DNA from: an uncultured Pseudomonadota bacterium
GTDB taxonomy: Bacteria; Myxococcota_A; UBA796; SXON01
Length of the DNA stretch: 35,786 nucleotides
Reading direction: 5' to 3'
NCBI GenBank assembly: GCA_903921785.1
Contig: CAIXRH010000312.1
Coordinates: 1 to 35,786 of the forward strand
This document shows, one piece after another, positions 7,695 through 16,567 of the stretch (positions are counted from its first letter, which is position 1; each line of letters begins with the position of its first letter). Position numbers and translations under genes: made by a program. The notes under the pieces are model-generated. The model was not told the DNA's origin. It ran no database searches and saw only the letters and a list, made by a program, of their open reading frames with translations.

Positions 7695-8206
7695 TCGTGC
7701 GCGGCGCTCCGCTGCTCGCGAGGGCCGCGCTGCTGCTCGTTCCGGCGCTCCTGGCCTGCGACGACCCGGCCAGCGTGAAGGGCGGCAAGCTCCGCCCGGC
7801 CGACTTCGCCGGAGAGTCGGGGATGCGCCTCACCTTCGCCCCGGTGGACGCGCTGGACGATCCGCCGCTCCTCGTCACCCTGCGCGATGCGTCCTGGGAA
7901 GCGCGCGTCGGCGAACCCTGGGACACCGCCTCGCCGCTCGCGACGTGGACCGTGGCGCTCGGCACCAAGCTGGTCGTGGACGACACGACGCTCTTGCCCG
8001 CAGACCTCCCCGAGCCCGGGGAAGTGGAGACCCGCTACGGCACCTTCGCGGACACGGTCACGATCACCGTGAAGGAGGGGACCTTCGCCGGGCGATGGGC
8101 GTTCGCCCAGGGCATCGGCCCGGTGGTCACGACGCTCGACGGCACCGAGCGGGAGTGTGTGTACTACGAGCGTGAGGTCGAAGAAGACGAGGAACCCGCC
8201 CCATGA
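7691..8206 (+). CDS. Small lipoprotein of unknown function
   Basis: The 171-residue protein is not recognised. It opens with MIVRGAPLLARAALLLVPALLACDD, which has a basic n-region, a hydrophobic stretch and the lipobox ALLAC, so it should be a lipoprotein. The mature part (about 147 residues) is predicted mostly beta, with repeated Thr-rich strands such as TVTITVKEGTFAGRWAF, and ends in an acidic tail (EREVEEDEEPAP). The start is taken as the GTG at 7691, overlapping the previous stop by 4 bases; a second GTG at 7697 is also possible. It overlaps the following receiver-like gene by ATGA at 8203-8206. The three genes 6105-8685 therefore form one unit. Confidence 0.75.
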   Translation: MIVRGAPLLARAALLLVPALLACDDPASVKGGKLRPADFAGESGMRLTFAPVDALDDPPLLVTLRDASWEARVGEPWDTASPLATWTVALGTKLVVDDTTLLPADLPEPGEVETRYGTFADTVTITVKEGTFAGRWAFAQGIGPVVTTLDGTERECVYYEREVEEDEEPAP

Positions 8207-8685
8207 GCGGCACGCGCCCCCGGGTGCTCCTCGTCGAAGACGGCTTCGAATACTTCGAGACCTTCACCCGCTTCGTGACCGACGAGTTCGAGCTCGCCCG
8301 CGCGGGAGACGGCGCGGAGGCGCTCGCCCGGGTGGCCGCCGACCGCTTCGACTGCCTGTTCCTCGACATGCGTTTTGACCGTGTGGAGCCCGGCCGCCTC
8401 CTGGGCGACCTCGCGGAGACCGCCGAGCGGTTCAACGGGGATCCGGTGCGGGCCACGCACTTCCTGGAGGAGAACCAGGGGGTCTACGTGCTCGCGGCGC
8501 TGCGAGGCGCCGGCTGCGCGCTCCCAGCAGTGTTCAGCCACGACTTTTCGGGCGAGCCCCGCCGATGGGCGGCGTTGGAGCGAAAGTACGGCCCGGTGGC
8601 CTGGCTCCCCGACAACTCCAGCCCGGCGCAGGTGCGGGCGCTGTTGGCCCAGGCCGCACGCGGCGAGCTTTCGACAGGCGGGTGA
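8203..8685 (+). CDS. Receiver-like (REC) domain protein, degenerate
   Basis: The 160-residue protein has the start of a response-regulator receiver domain: VLLVEDGFEYFETF (acidic pair Glu12/Asp13) and FDCLFLDMRF, with the phospho-acceptor candidate Asp55. After this the pattern breaks: an insertion of about 30 residues (residues 60-92) precedes ALPAVFSHDFSG. The conserved Lys near the end (usually in K-P) is absent; the equivalent is GPVAWLPDNSSP. There is no output domain. It may therefore bind a partner without ordinary phospho-switching, or be a stand-alone receiver of unusual type. It is coupled to the lipoprotein gene through ATGA, which is odd because the other two products of the unit are exported and this one has no signal peptide. 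Confidence 0.65.
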   Translation: MSGTRPRVLLVEDGFEYFETFTRFVTDEFELARAGDGAEALARVAADRFDCLFLDMRFDRVEPGRLLGDLAETAERFNGDPVRATHFLEENQGVYVLAALRGAGCALPAVFSHDFSGEPRRWAALERKYGPVAWLPDNSSPAQVRALLAQAARGELSTGG

Positions 8686-8757
8686 CACGGCGCGCGGCTC
8701 GGGGCCCGGCCGGCGCAGGGCCTCCGGGTTAGCCTCGGGGCCATCCTGGAGCGTCTC

Positions 8758-10011
8758 ATGTCGCGTCGCGTCTTCCTCCTCGGCGGCTTCAACACCCCGT
8801 TCATCGGCAAGGGCCACCCCGACTTCGTGTGGAAGAACCACCCGGACTTCGGCAAGCGTGAGAACCCGAACCTCGAGGAGCACCTCGCCGCAGCCGTCGC
8901 CGGCGCGTTCGCCGCCACCGGCGTCGACGTGGAGAAGGTCGACAAGGGCTACATCGGCAACTTCGTCGGCGAGCTCTTCTGCCAGCAGGGCCACCTCGGC
9001 GCCGCGCTCGCGGGCAGCTACCCGGGCCTCGCCGGCAAGGCGATGACCCGCGTCGAAGCGGCCTGCGCTTCGGGCGGCCTCGCGCTCGCCTCGGCGATCG
9101 ACGCGATCCGCGCCGGCAACGACACCGTGCTCGTGGCCGGCGTCGAAGTGCAGACCACCGTGAGCGCCCGTGAAGGCGCCGACTACCTCGCTCGCGCCAG
9201 CCACTACCGCCGCCAGCGCAGCATCGACGACTTCACCTTCCCGGCGCTGTTCGGCCGCCGCACCAAGGCCTACCGCGAGGCCTTCGGCGTCACCGAAGAG
9301 GACATCGGGCGCGTGGCGGTGAAGGCGTACGCCAACGCCAACAAGAACCCGCTCGCCCACATGAAGGCGAAGAAGATGGACCTCGCCACCGCCGGCTCGG
9401 TGAACGACAAGAACCCCTGCTTCCTGCAGAACGCCGAGTACTCGCCCTACATCAAGATGTCGGACTGCTCCCAGGTCAGCGACGGCGCCTCGGCCTGCTT
9501 CGTGGTGAGCGAAGAGGGCCTCAAGGCGGCCGGCAAGACCTTCGCGGACGCGATCGAGATCGTCGGCTACGGCCACAGCACCGCCTCGCTGTACGAGGAT
9601 GGCGACCTGACCCAGCTCTGGACCACCAAGAACGCGGCGGCCAAGGCCTACAAGGCCACCGGCCTCGCCCCCGGGGACATCCAGGTCGCCGAGGTGCACG
9701 ACTGCTTCACGGTCACCGAGCTCTTGATGATCGAGGCGCTCGGCTTCGCGGCGCCCGGAAAGGGCGCGGAGCTCGTGCGCGACGGCGCCACCAACATCGA
9801 CGGGCGCATCCCCGTCAACACGGGCGGCGGGCTCGTGGGCTTCGGCCACCCGGTCGGCGCCACGGGTGTGAAGCAGGCCGTGGAGATCTGGAAGCAGATG
9901 AAGGGCCTCTCGGGCGGGTACCAGGTGCCCAAGACCCCGAGCGTCGGCCTCACCGCGAACATGGGTGGCGATGACCGCACGGTCATGGTTACGGCTTTCC
10001 GCAACCTGTGA
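8758..10011 (+). CDS. Thiolase-family acyl-CoA acyltransferase (SCP2-thiolase-like)
   Basis: The 417-residue protein is a full-length thiolase. It has the acyl-accepting Cys103 in VEAACASGG, His314 in VHDCF and His364 in GGGLVGFGHPVGATG. The HDCF motif and the lack of the classical C-terminal Cys motif put it with the SCP2/nonspecific lipid-transfer thiolases rather than with PhaA/AtoB. It should catalyse thiolysis or condensation of acyl-CoA, but the substrate is unknown. The ATG is preceded by CTGGAG (8746-8751) with 6-base spacing. A TAGCCT box at 8730-8735 may be its -10. No other fatty-acid genes adjoin it. The next frame begins inside or just after its 3' end. Confidence 0.88.
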   Translation: MSRRVFLLGGFNTPFIGKGHPDFVWKNHPDFGKRENPNLEEHLAAAVAGAFAATGVDVEKVDKGYIGNFVGELFCQQGHLGAALAGSYPGLAGKAMTRVEAACASGGLALASAIDAIRAGNDTVLVAGVEVQTTVSAREGADYLARASHYRRQRSIDDFTFPALFGRRTKAYREAFGVTEEDIGRVAVKAYANANKNPLAHMKAKKMDLATAGSVNDKNPCFLQNAEYSPYIKMSDCSQVSDGASACFVVSEEGLKAAGKTFADAIEIVGYGHSTASLYEDGDLTQLWTTKNAAAKAYKATGLAPGDIQVAEVHDCFTVTELLMIEALGFAAPGKGAELVRDGATNIDGRIPVNTGGGLVGFGHPVGATGVKQAVEIWKQMKGLSGGYQVPKTPSVGLTANMGGDDRTVMVTAFRNL

Positions 10012-10615
10012 GGGTGCGCTGGCCCAGCGAAACCTGGTAATCGCGATCGTCGTCGTCGGCGCACTGGCCGGCGGCGGCGTGGCCTATTGGCTCACCGCAC
10101 CGCCGCCCGCGCCCCCGGCGCCGCCCAAGGTGGCGGAGCACGTGGCGGCGGCGCCGAAGAAGCCGCCGCCTGCTGCGGTGCCCACCCAGACGGAGAACCT
10201 CATCGCCCCAGGGGTAGACCTCGAGGGTGGGGCTTCGCCCGCGTCGGCCGCGCGCGCCCCCGCGGGCCTGACGGACGATCCCGAACAGCGAAAACGCCTG
10301 GAACGAACTGCCGATCTCGGCGCCCCCTACTGGGCGAAGATCGCGCCCCACATCCAGGACCCCGAGATGCGGGCCCGCGCCGCGGCCATGAGCGAGCGGC
10401 TCCGAGCGCTCAACGAGCCCACGACCATCCTCGCCCACGAGCAGTACGCGCTCACCCAGGGCCTCATCTCGATCGGCGGGTGGGACCGCGGCACGCTGCT
10501 CAACCTCCAGTACCTCAACAGCCTGGCCGCCACCGTGCTCCAGGGCGGCGACCCCGACGCGCTGCCGACGCCTGAGCAGGAGGCCACCTTCAAGCCGCGG
10601 GGCCGCAAAGAATGA
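9971..10615 (+). CDS. Membrane-anchored protein with proline-rich linker, unknown function
   Basis: I do not recognise this protein. Its clear core is an N-terminal membrane helix (NLVIAIVVVGALAGGGVAYWL), a Pro/Ala/Lys-rich linker and a soluble helical domain of about 120 residues ending PRGRKE. The start is uncertain. The canonical ATG at 9971 (or GTG 9965) overlaps the thiolase by 41 bases or more, and gives a prefix (TARSWLRLSATCEGA) that looks like out-of-frame thiolase sequence. A CTG at 10019, 4 bases after GAGGG (10010-10014), would start directly at MAQRNLVIAIVVV and fits better, giving about 198 residues. It overlaps the next gene by ATGA (10612-10615). Confidence 0.65.
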   Translation: MTARSWLRLSATCEGALAQRNLVIAIVVVGALAGGGVAYWLTAPPPAPPAPPKVAEHVAAAPKKPPPAAVPTQTENLIAPGVDLEGGASPASAARAPAGLTDDPEQRKRLERTADLGAPYWAKIAPHIQDPEMRARAAAMSERLRALNEPTTILAHEQYALTQGLISIGGWDRGTLLNLQYLNSLAATVLQGGDPDALPTPEQEATFKPRGRKE

Positions 10616-11715
10616 GCGGTGTTACCCTCTGGGGGATGCGCTGGCTCCCTCGTTCGCTCCTCGCCGCTTCGCTGCTCCTCCCGCTGTCCGCCTCGGCGGG
10701 CCCGGATACCGGCGTGCCCGGGCGGCGGATCGCCATCGTGGTCGGGGTGTCGGCCTACGACAAGCTCCCCCCGGAGCTCCAGCTCGACAGTCCGCGCACC
10801 GAGGCCGCGCGCGTAGCCGCCGCGCTCGAGCAGTCCGCCGGGTTCGACGAGGTGCGCCTGCTCACCGACGCGAGCGCCACCTCCGGGAACCTTCAGGCGG
10901 TGATGCAGGAAGAGCTGTCCAAGTCCGTGGTCTGGAAGGACTTGTTCTTGTTCTACTTCGTCGGGCAGGGCGTGGGCGGCGACTACGGGGATCCCCGCTT
11001 GTTGCTCTACGACACCGATCCCGAAGCGCTGGAGACCACCACCTTCGCGGTGAAGGACCTCGCCGCGCAGATGCAGAAGTGGGTGCCCGCGAGCCGCTAC
11101 GTCGTCGTCACCGACGCGGCGCACGAAGGCTCGCTCAACGGCCTGGTCATGCTCGGGCCCACCGGCAACGACTGGCCGGTCATCGGCCAGCAGAGCTTCA
11201 TCATCTCCAGCGCCGGCCCCCGACAGACCGCCCAGGCGGGCGTGTTCTCCAAGGCGTTCATCGAGGGCATGGCCGGCCAGGCCGACACCAACGGCGACGG
11301 CGTGATCACCGGCTCCGAGCTCAACACCTTCCTCATCCTCGCGGTGCCCAACGCCACCGGCGGCCGGCAGCTCCCGACGGTGCAGAGCAAGTACGAGCCC
11401 GGCATCGAGATCGTCGACCAGCGGAAGAAGGTCGCGGGCACCGAGGCGGTCGTCGCCCTGCCCACCCACCGGCTGGACAAGGTGAAGTTCGCGCTCCCGT
11501 CCGGCACCAGCCAGCGCGTGCAATGCCGGGAAACCGAGGCCCGCGCGTGTGATCCGAGCTGCTACCTGTTCGATGTGCTGGCCGGCCCGTGCACGGTCTG
11601 GGCCACCGTCGGCGGCAAGGAGTACACGACCACGGTCGATGCGCTCTCCCGCGGCCTCTACCGCTGCGACGTCACCGACGACAAGCTCGGGTGCGTGTCG
11701 CCGACCGTCCAGTAG
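10612..11715 (+). CDS. Exported caspase-fold (peptidase C14-like) protein lacking the catalytic dyad
   Basis: The 367-residue protein has a signal peptide (WLPRSLLAASLLLPLSASAG) and then a caspase/metacaspase-type domain: RRIAIVVGVSAYDKLP, DSPRTEAARVAAALEQSAGF, LFLFYFVGQG and RYVVVTDAAHEG. In active members the last two motifs contain the catalytic His (G-H-G) and Cys (D-A-C). Here they are Gln119 and Ala170, so proteolysis is not expected. An EF-hand-like loop follows (DTNGDGVITGSEL). The C-terminal 75 residues hold seven Cys. The product should be periplasmic or secreted. The start at 10612 overlaps the previous stop by ATGA; ATG 10636, which has TACCCT 7 bases upstream and goes straight into the signal peptide, is a good alternative. 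A role as a binding or scaffold pseudo-protease is inferred. Confidence 0.75.
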   Translation: MSGVTLWGMRWLPRSLLAASLLLPLSASAGPDTGVPGRRIAIVVGVSAYDKLPPELQLDSPRTEAARVAAALEQSAGFDEVRLLTDASATSGNLQAVMQEELSKSVVWKDLFLFYFVGQGVGGDYGDPRLLLYDTDPEALETTTFAVKDLAAQMQKWVPASRYVVVTDAAHEGSLNGLVMLGPTGNDWPVIGQQSFIISSAGPRQTAQAGVFSKAFIEGMAGQADTNGDGVITGSELNTFLILAVPNATGGRQLPTVQSKYEPGIEIVDQRKKVAGTEAVVALPTHRLDKVKFALPSGTSQRVQCRETEARACDPSCYLFDVLAGPCTVWATVGGKEYTTTVDALSRGLYRCDVTDDKLGCVSPTVQ

Positions 11716-11835
11716 CCGCGGCAAAGGTGCCCAAGGGCGGGTGGTGCTCCACCGGCTTGCCCGGCCGGAGATGCCGAGGTCGAGGAGCCATCGCGGCGAA
11801 AAGGGCGGGGCGGGGCGGGCCGGCGGGCCCGAACG

Positions 11836-13626
<1,791 letters not shown>

Positions 13627-13666
13627 CCCTACGCCTAACCCGGGCGCGGCCACCGCGCGGCGCCGC

Positions 13667-14440
13667 TCAGAACGTGCCGCGCACCGTGATCGCCCCCGGC
13701 GCGATCCCCACCCCCACGCGCGGGTTCTCCACGCCCCAGCGCCCGAACTCGATCGCGGGCGGGAGCACGAGGCTCACGTAGAACGCGCCGGCGGTCAGGT
13801 CGGTGGCGAGGCGGAGGTTGCGCCACTGCGCCACCTCCGCGGAACCGCGGGGGATGTCCTCCATCCCGCTGATCTCGGTGTAGAGCGCCAGGTTGGCCAC
13901 GAGCAGCGCCGCCTGGGCGCCGGCCACCGCGAGCCCGGGTCCGACCTCGCCCTTCGCGAAGTAGTACACCCCGCCTGGCGCCAGCGCCAACCACGGCGGT
14001 GGCGCGCGTGGGGCGGGGGTCGGCACCAGCGTGACGTCCAACGGGCGGCGAGGGCGGAGCGAGTCGAAGTAGCGGGTGACGGCGGCCGGGTGCCGGAGCG
14101 GGTCCATCACGTAGTCGGGGTCTTCGTCCAACAAGGCGCGGAAGAACGGCTCGGCGTCGCTCGGGGTTCCCTCGGAGTAGATGAGGTCACCGAGGTCGGC
14201 GAGCGCGTCGTGGCGCACGCGCCGATCGATGTCATCGGGGTCGCGGTCGAGGATGGCCTGGAGCAGCTCCCGCGCCCTGCCCGGCTGACCCTGCGCGTAC
14301 GCCCGACGAGCGGCCTCGAGCTCCTCGGCTGCGGACCGGTCGGCGTCCGCCGCGGTCAGGCCCGGGGGCGTGCCGTCGTCGGGCTCCGCCGCCCAGGCAG
14401 GCGCCACGGCGGCGAGGGAGGCGAGCAGCACGACCGACAC
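13667..14440 (-). CDS. Exported TPR-repeat protein
   Basis: The 257-residue protein starts with a GTG and a signal peptide (VVLLASLAAVAPAWAAEP, probable cleavage at AWA-AE). Residues about 35-120 look like tetratricopeptide repeats (AAEELEAARRAYAQGQPGRA, RELLQAILDRDPDD, AEPFFRALLDEDPDY). The C-terminal half has a Gly/Ala-rich region (LALAPGGVYYFAKGEVGPGL, VAGAQAALLVANLALY) like the membrane-associated part of DUF5683-type proteins, then a beta-rich end. It probably sits in the periplasm or outer membrane. It lies 43 bases after the preceding lipoprotein gene and 40 bases before the FHA activator gene on the same strand, so they may be cotranscribed. The precise role is unknown. Confidence 0.75.
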   Translation of the reverse strand: MSVVLLASLAAVAPAWAAEPDDGTPPGLTAADADRSAAEELEAARRAYAQGQPGRARELLQAILDRDPDDIDRRVRHDALADLGDLIYSEGTPSDAEPFFRALLDEDPDYVMDPLRHPAAVTRYFDSLRPRRPLDVTLVPTPAPRAPPPWLALAPGGVYYFAKGEVGPGLAVAGAQAALLVANLALYTEISGMEDIPRGSAEVAQWRNLRLATDLTAGAFYVSLVLPPAIEFGRWGVENPRVGVGIAPGAITVRGTF

Positions 14441-14483
14441 ACCCCGCAGATATCAAGGAATCGTCGGGCGGGCGCGGGGGGCG

Positions 14484-16100
14484 TCAGGGCGCGCCGGTGT
14501 CGCCCGCTGCGGTGTCGCCGGTGTCCTGCGTGCCGGTGTCGGCGCCGGTGTCCTGCGTGCCGGTGTCGCCCGTGTCGGACTCCGGCAGGTCCACGCGGAC
14601 GCTGTACGCGCCGTCCGCGTCGGTGAGCGCGCGGGCGAGCAGGACGTCGGCCGCGTAGTCGTAGAGCTCCACCAGGGCGAAGGCCACCGGGCCGTCCTGG
14701 CTGGTGACGACGCCGGAGACCGGCGTGCCCTCCACCAGGTCGAGCTCCACCTCGGTGGTCTCACCGGCGTCGGCGAGCGCGAGGGATGCGTGGGTATACG
14801 CCCCATCTCCGGAGGTGAGCGGAACCGCGGTGAGGCGGACGTCGGTGCGGGGAACCGACATCGACCACTTGCCGTCTTCGTCCGTGACCGTGCTGAAGGT
14901 GAACTCGCCGAAGCCCGCCTCCACCGCGGTGACCGTGACGCCCGCGGCGCGCTTGCCGTTCGGCACGTGCACCACGCCCGAGAGCATGGTCGGCGCTTCG
15001 AGCGTGACCTTCGGGAGGTCGACGTCGGCGGCGATCCGCAGGCCTTCGACCACCCACGGCGTCGCGTCGGCACGGGCGACGACATCCGGATCATCGGCGT
15101 CGTTCGGCCAGACTTCGAGCGTCCAGGTGCCGACCGGGAGGTCCAGCACCACCTGCCCGTCGTCCTGCCCTTCACGCTCCACCACCAGGGTGCCGGTCGC
15201 CAACGACTCGCTGGTGGCACGCACGTGGGGGTACCGCGCGGGGCTGCCGTCGTCGGTCTGCACGCGCAGGCTCACCCGCTGGGTGGTGCGGTCGCCCACG
15301 TTCACGTCGACCTCCACGCCCGAGACGTCGCCGGCCTCCACGGTGAACGGCACCGCGACGTCGGGGATGGCCAGCGAAACGTCCTTCTCCGCACGTACCT
15401 CGCCCTCGGTGGCGAGCACATAGTCGTAGCCGGGGTCCACCCGGGCCACGAACCAGCCGTTCTTGTCGGTGGTGAAGGTCGCCGAACACACCGGCGCGTC
15501 GGCGCGGCAGAGATGCAACGAGGCGAGGGCGACGTGCTCGCCCGCGCTGTCGGTCACCCGACCGTAGACCGGGGCCCCGGCGCTGAGGGTGGTGCTCAGG
15601 TCCAGCCCCACCCCGGCGCTGTTGTCCGCCAGGACGTTCTGGTCGACGAGGTACACGAACGGGCTCGCCGTGGCGGACGCGGGGAGAATCTCCAACGCGT
15701 ACATCTGGTTCGCCGGCACGGGCAGATCGAGGTTGCCCGTTTCGTCCGTCGTGGCGACTCCACCCTGGAGCAGGCTGCCGTGGGTGGCCCGCACGACTGC
15801 CTGGAGCGGGAGCGTCGCCGACGCGGCGGCGCTGCTCCACCCCTGCACGGTGGTGGCGAGGAGGGTGCCGCGGATGGTCGCCGTCGGGCTCATCGTGTGG
15901 CCGAGCTCCACGTCTTCGTAGGAGCCGGGCGCGAGGATGAAGCTCTGCGGGAGGAGTCCAGACTCCGACGCGGCCGGTCGGATGTCGATCTTCAGCGTCC
16001 CCGGCGGGATGTCGTCACTGTCCATCGGCATGTCGCCGCCCGCGGCGTTGTCCGGGGAGAAGTTGCTACACGCGAGGAGGCTGAAGAGGAGCGCAGACAT
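14484..16100 (-). CDS. Lipoprotein with carboxypeptidase-regulatory-like beta domains and a DTG-rich tail
   Basis: The 538-residue protein starts MSALLFSLLACSN (lipobox LLAC). It is built of several beta-sandwich modules of the carboxypeptidase regulatory-like type. Typical pieces are PVYGRVTDSAGEHVALASLHL, TTDKNGWFVARVDPGYDYVL, LSGVVHVPNGKRAAGVTVTAV, TVTDEDGKWSMSVP and SGVVTSQDGPVAFALVELYD. The last 31 residues are a low-complexity DTG/DTA tail. The product should be a surface-anchored structural or adhesive protein. ATG 16100 overlaps the previous TGA by one base (TGATG) and has GGAGGT 6 bases upstream, a strong ribosome binding site. This makes it preferable to the GTG at 16103. It is the third gene of the kinase unit. 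Confidence 0.82.
   Translation of the reverse strand: MSALLFSLLACSNFSPDNAAGGDMPMDSDDIPPGTLKIDIRPAASESGLLPQSFILAPGSYEDVELGHTMSPTATIRGTLLATTVQGWSSAAASATLPLQAVVRATHGSLLQGGVATTDETGNLDLPVPANQMYALEILPASATASPFVYLVDQNVLADNSAGVGLDLSTTLSAGAPVYGRVTDSAGEHVALASLHLCRADAPVCSATFTTDKNGWFVARVDPGYDYVLATEGEVRAEKDVSLAIPDVAVPFTVEAGDVSGVEVDVNVGDRTTQRVSLRVQTDDGSPARYPHVRATSESLATGTLVVEREGQDDGQVVLDLPVGTWTLEVWPNDADDPDVVARADATPWVVEGLRIAADVDLPKVTLEAPTMLSGVVHVPNGKRAAGVTVTAVEAGFGEFTFSTVTDEDGKWSMSVPRTDVRLTAVPLTSGDGAYTHASLALADAGETTEVELDLVEGTPVSGVVTSQDGPVAFALVELYDYAADVLLARALTDADGAYSVRVDLPESDTGDTGTQDTGADTGTQDTGDTAAGDTGAP
14517..14568 (-). repeat. 25-base direct repeat encoding the DTG-rich tail
   Basis: Two identical 25-base copies (14517-14541 and 14544-14568) lie 27 bases apart. 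They encode the nine-residue period DTGTQDTGA at the C-terminus of the lipoprotein. The flanks continue the same Asp-Thr-Gly theme less exactly. Confidence 0.75.
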
Positions 16101-16567
16101 CACAGCACCTCCACGGGCCAGGACCAGGTGTCCGTCGCGCCTTCGCCGTCGATCACCGTGCAGTTCAGCGATCGGCCGTTGAGACTCGGGTCATAAGGCA
16201 CGGTCACGATGCTCCCGTACTCGTCGGGACCGCTGTCCCGCTCGTTGGCGAAGGGCTCGTCGAAGAGGTGCTGGGTGCCCGCGGACCAGGAGAACAGCAG
16301 GGGGACCTCGGAGTCCGGGTCGAAGGCGGTGGCGAAGAAGGGCTCGTCGCCGTCCATGAGGAGCACCTCGCCGTCGGCGAGCCCGGCGCCGTCGATGATC
16401 GGCGGTTCGTTCTCTTCGGCGGCATACGGGACGTCCCAGGTCACAAAACACCCTGTGTTGCCCAGGATGATGCAACCGGCGTGCCACGCGACGATCCCGA
16501 AGGTCAAAGCACGACGAACCGCGGGCACGATCCGCGGGGGAGGGGGCGACCACGACGCGGGCGTCAC
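16100..16567 (-). CDS. Small exported protein of unknown function in the kinase operon
   Basis: The 155-residue protein is not recognised. It has a basic n-region and a hydrophobic stretch (VRRALTFGIVAWHAGC), followed by IILGNTGC. One of these Cys may be lipidated, although neither lipobox is canonical (the residue at -3 is His or Asn). The mature part is acidic (ENEPPIIDGAGLADGEVLLM) and ends in a short Ig-like strand pattern (SLNCTVIDGEGATDTWSWPVEVL), resembling a single PKD/Ig module. The GTG start at 16567 overlaps the kinase stop by 4 bases (GTGA), and its own TGA overlaps the next ATG by one base. The tight coupling implies cotranslation with the kinase. The function is unknown; it may be the sensor partner of the kinase, or a surface protein. 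Confidence 0.7.
   Translation of the reverse strand: MTPASWSPPPPRIVPAVRRALTFGIVAWHAGCIILGNTGCFVTWDVPYAAEENEPPIIDGAGLADGEVLLMDGDEPFFATAFDPDSEVPLLFSWSAGTQHLFDEPFANERDSGPDEYGSIVTVPYDPSLNGRSLNCTVIDGEGATDTWSWPVEVL

Noticed and set aside
11716-11835. Terminator between the convergent pseudo-caspase and activator genes
   Set aside because: Only short GC stems (such as GGTGG/CCACC) without T-runs are visible in this spacer.
14370-16196. 608-codon plus-strand frame opposite the lipoprotein and TPR genes
   Set aside because: No motif or signal is present, and the strong ribosome binding site and lipobox are on the other strand.
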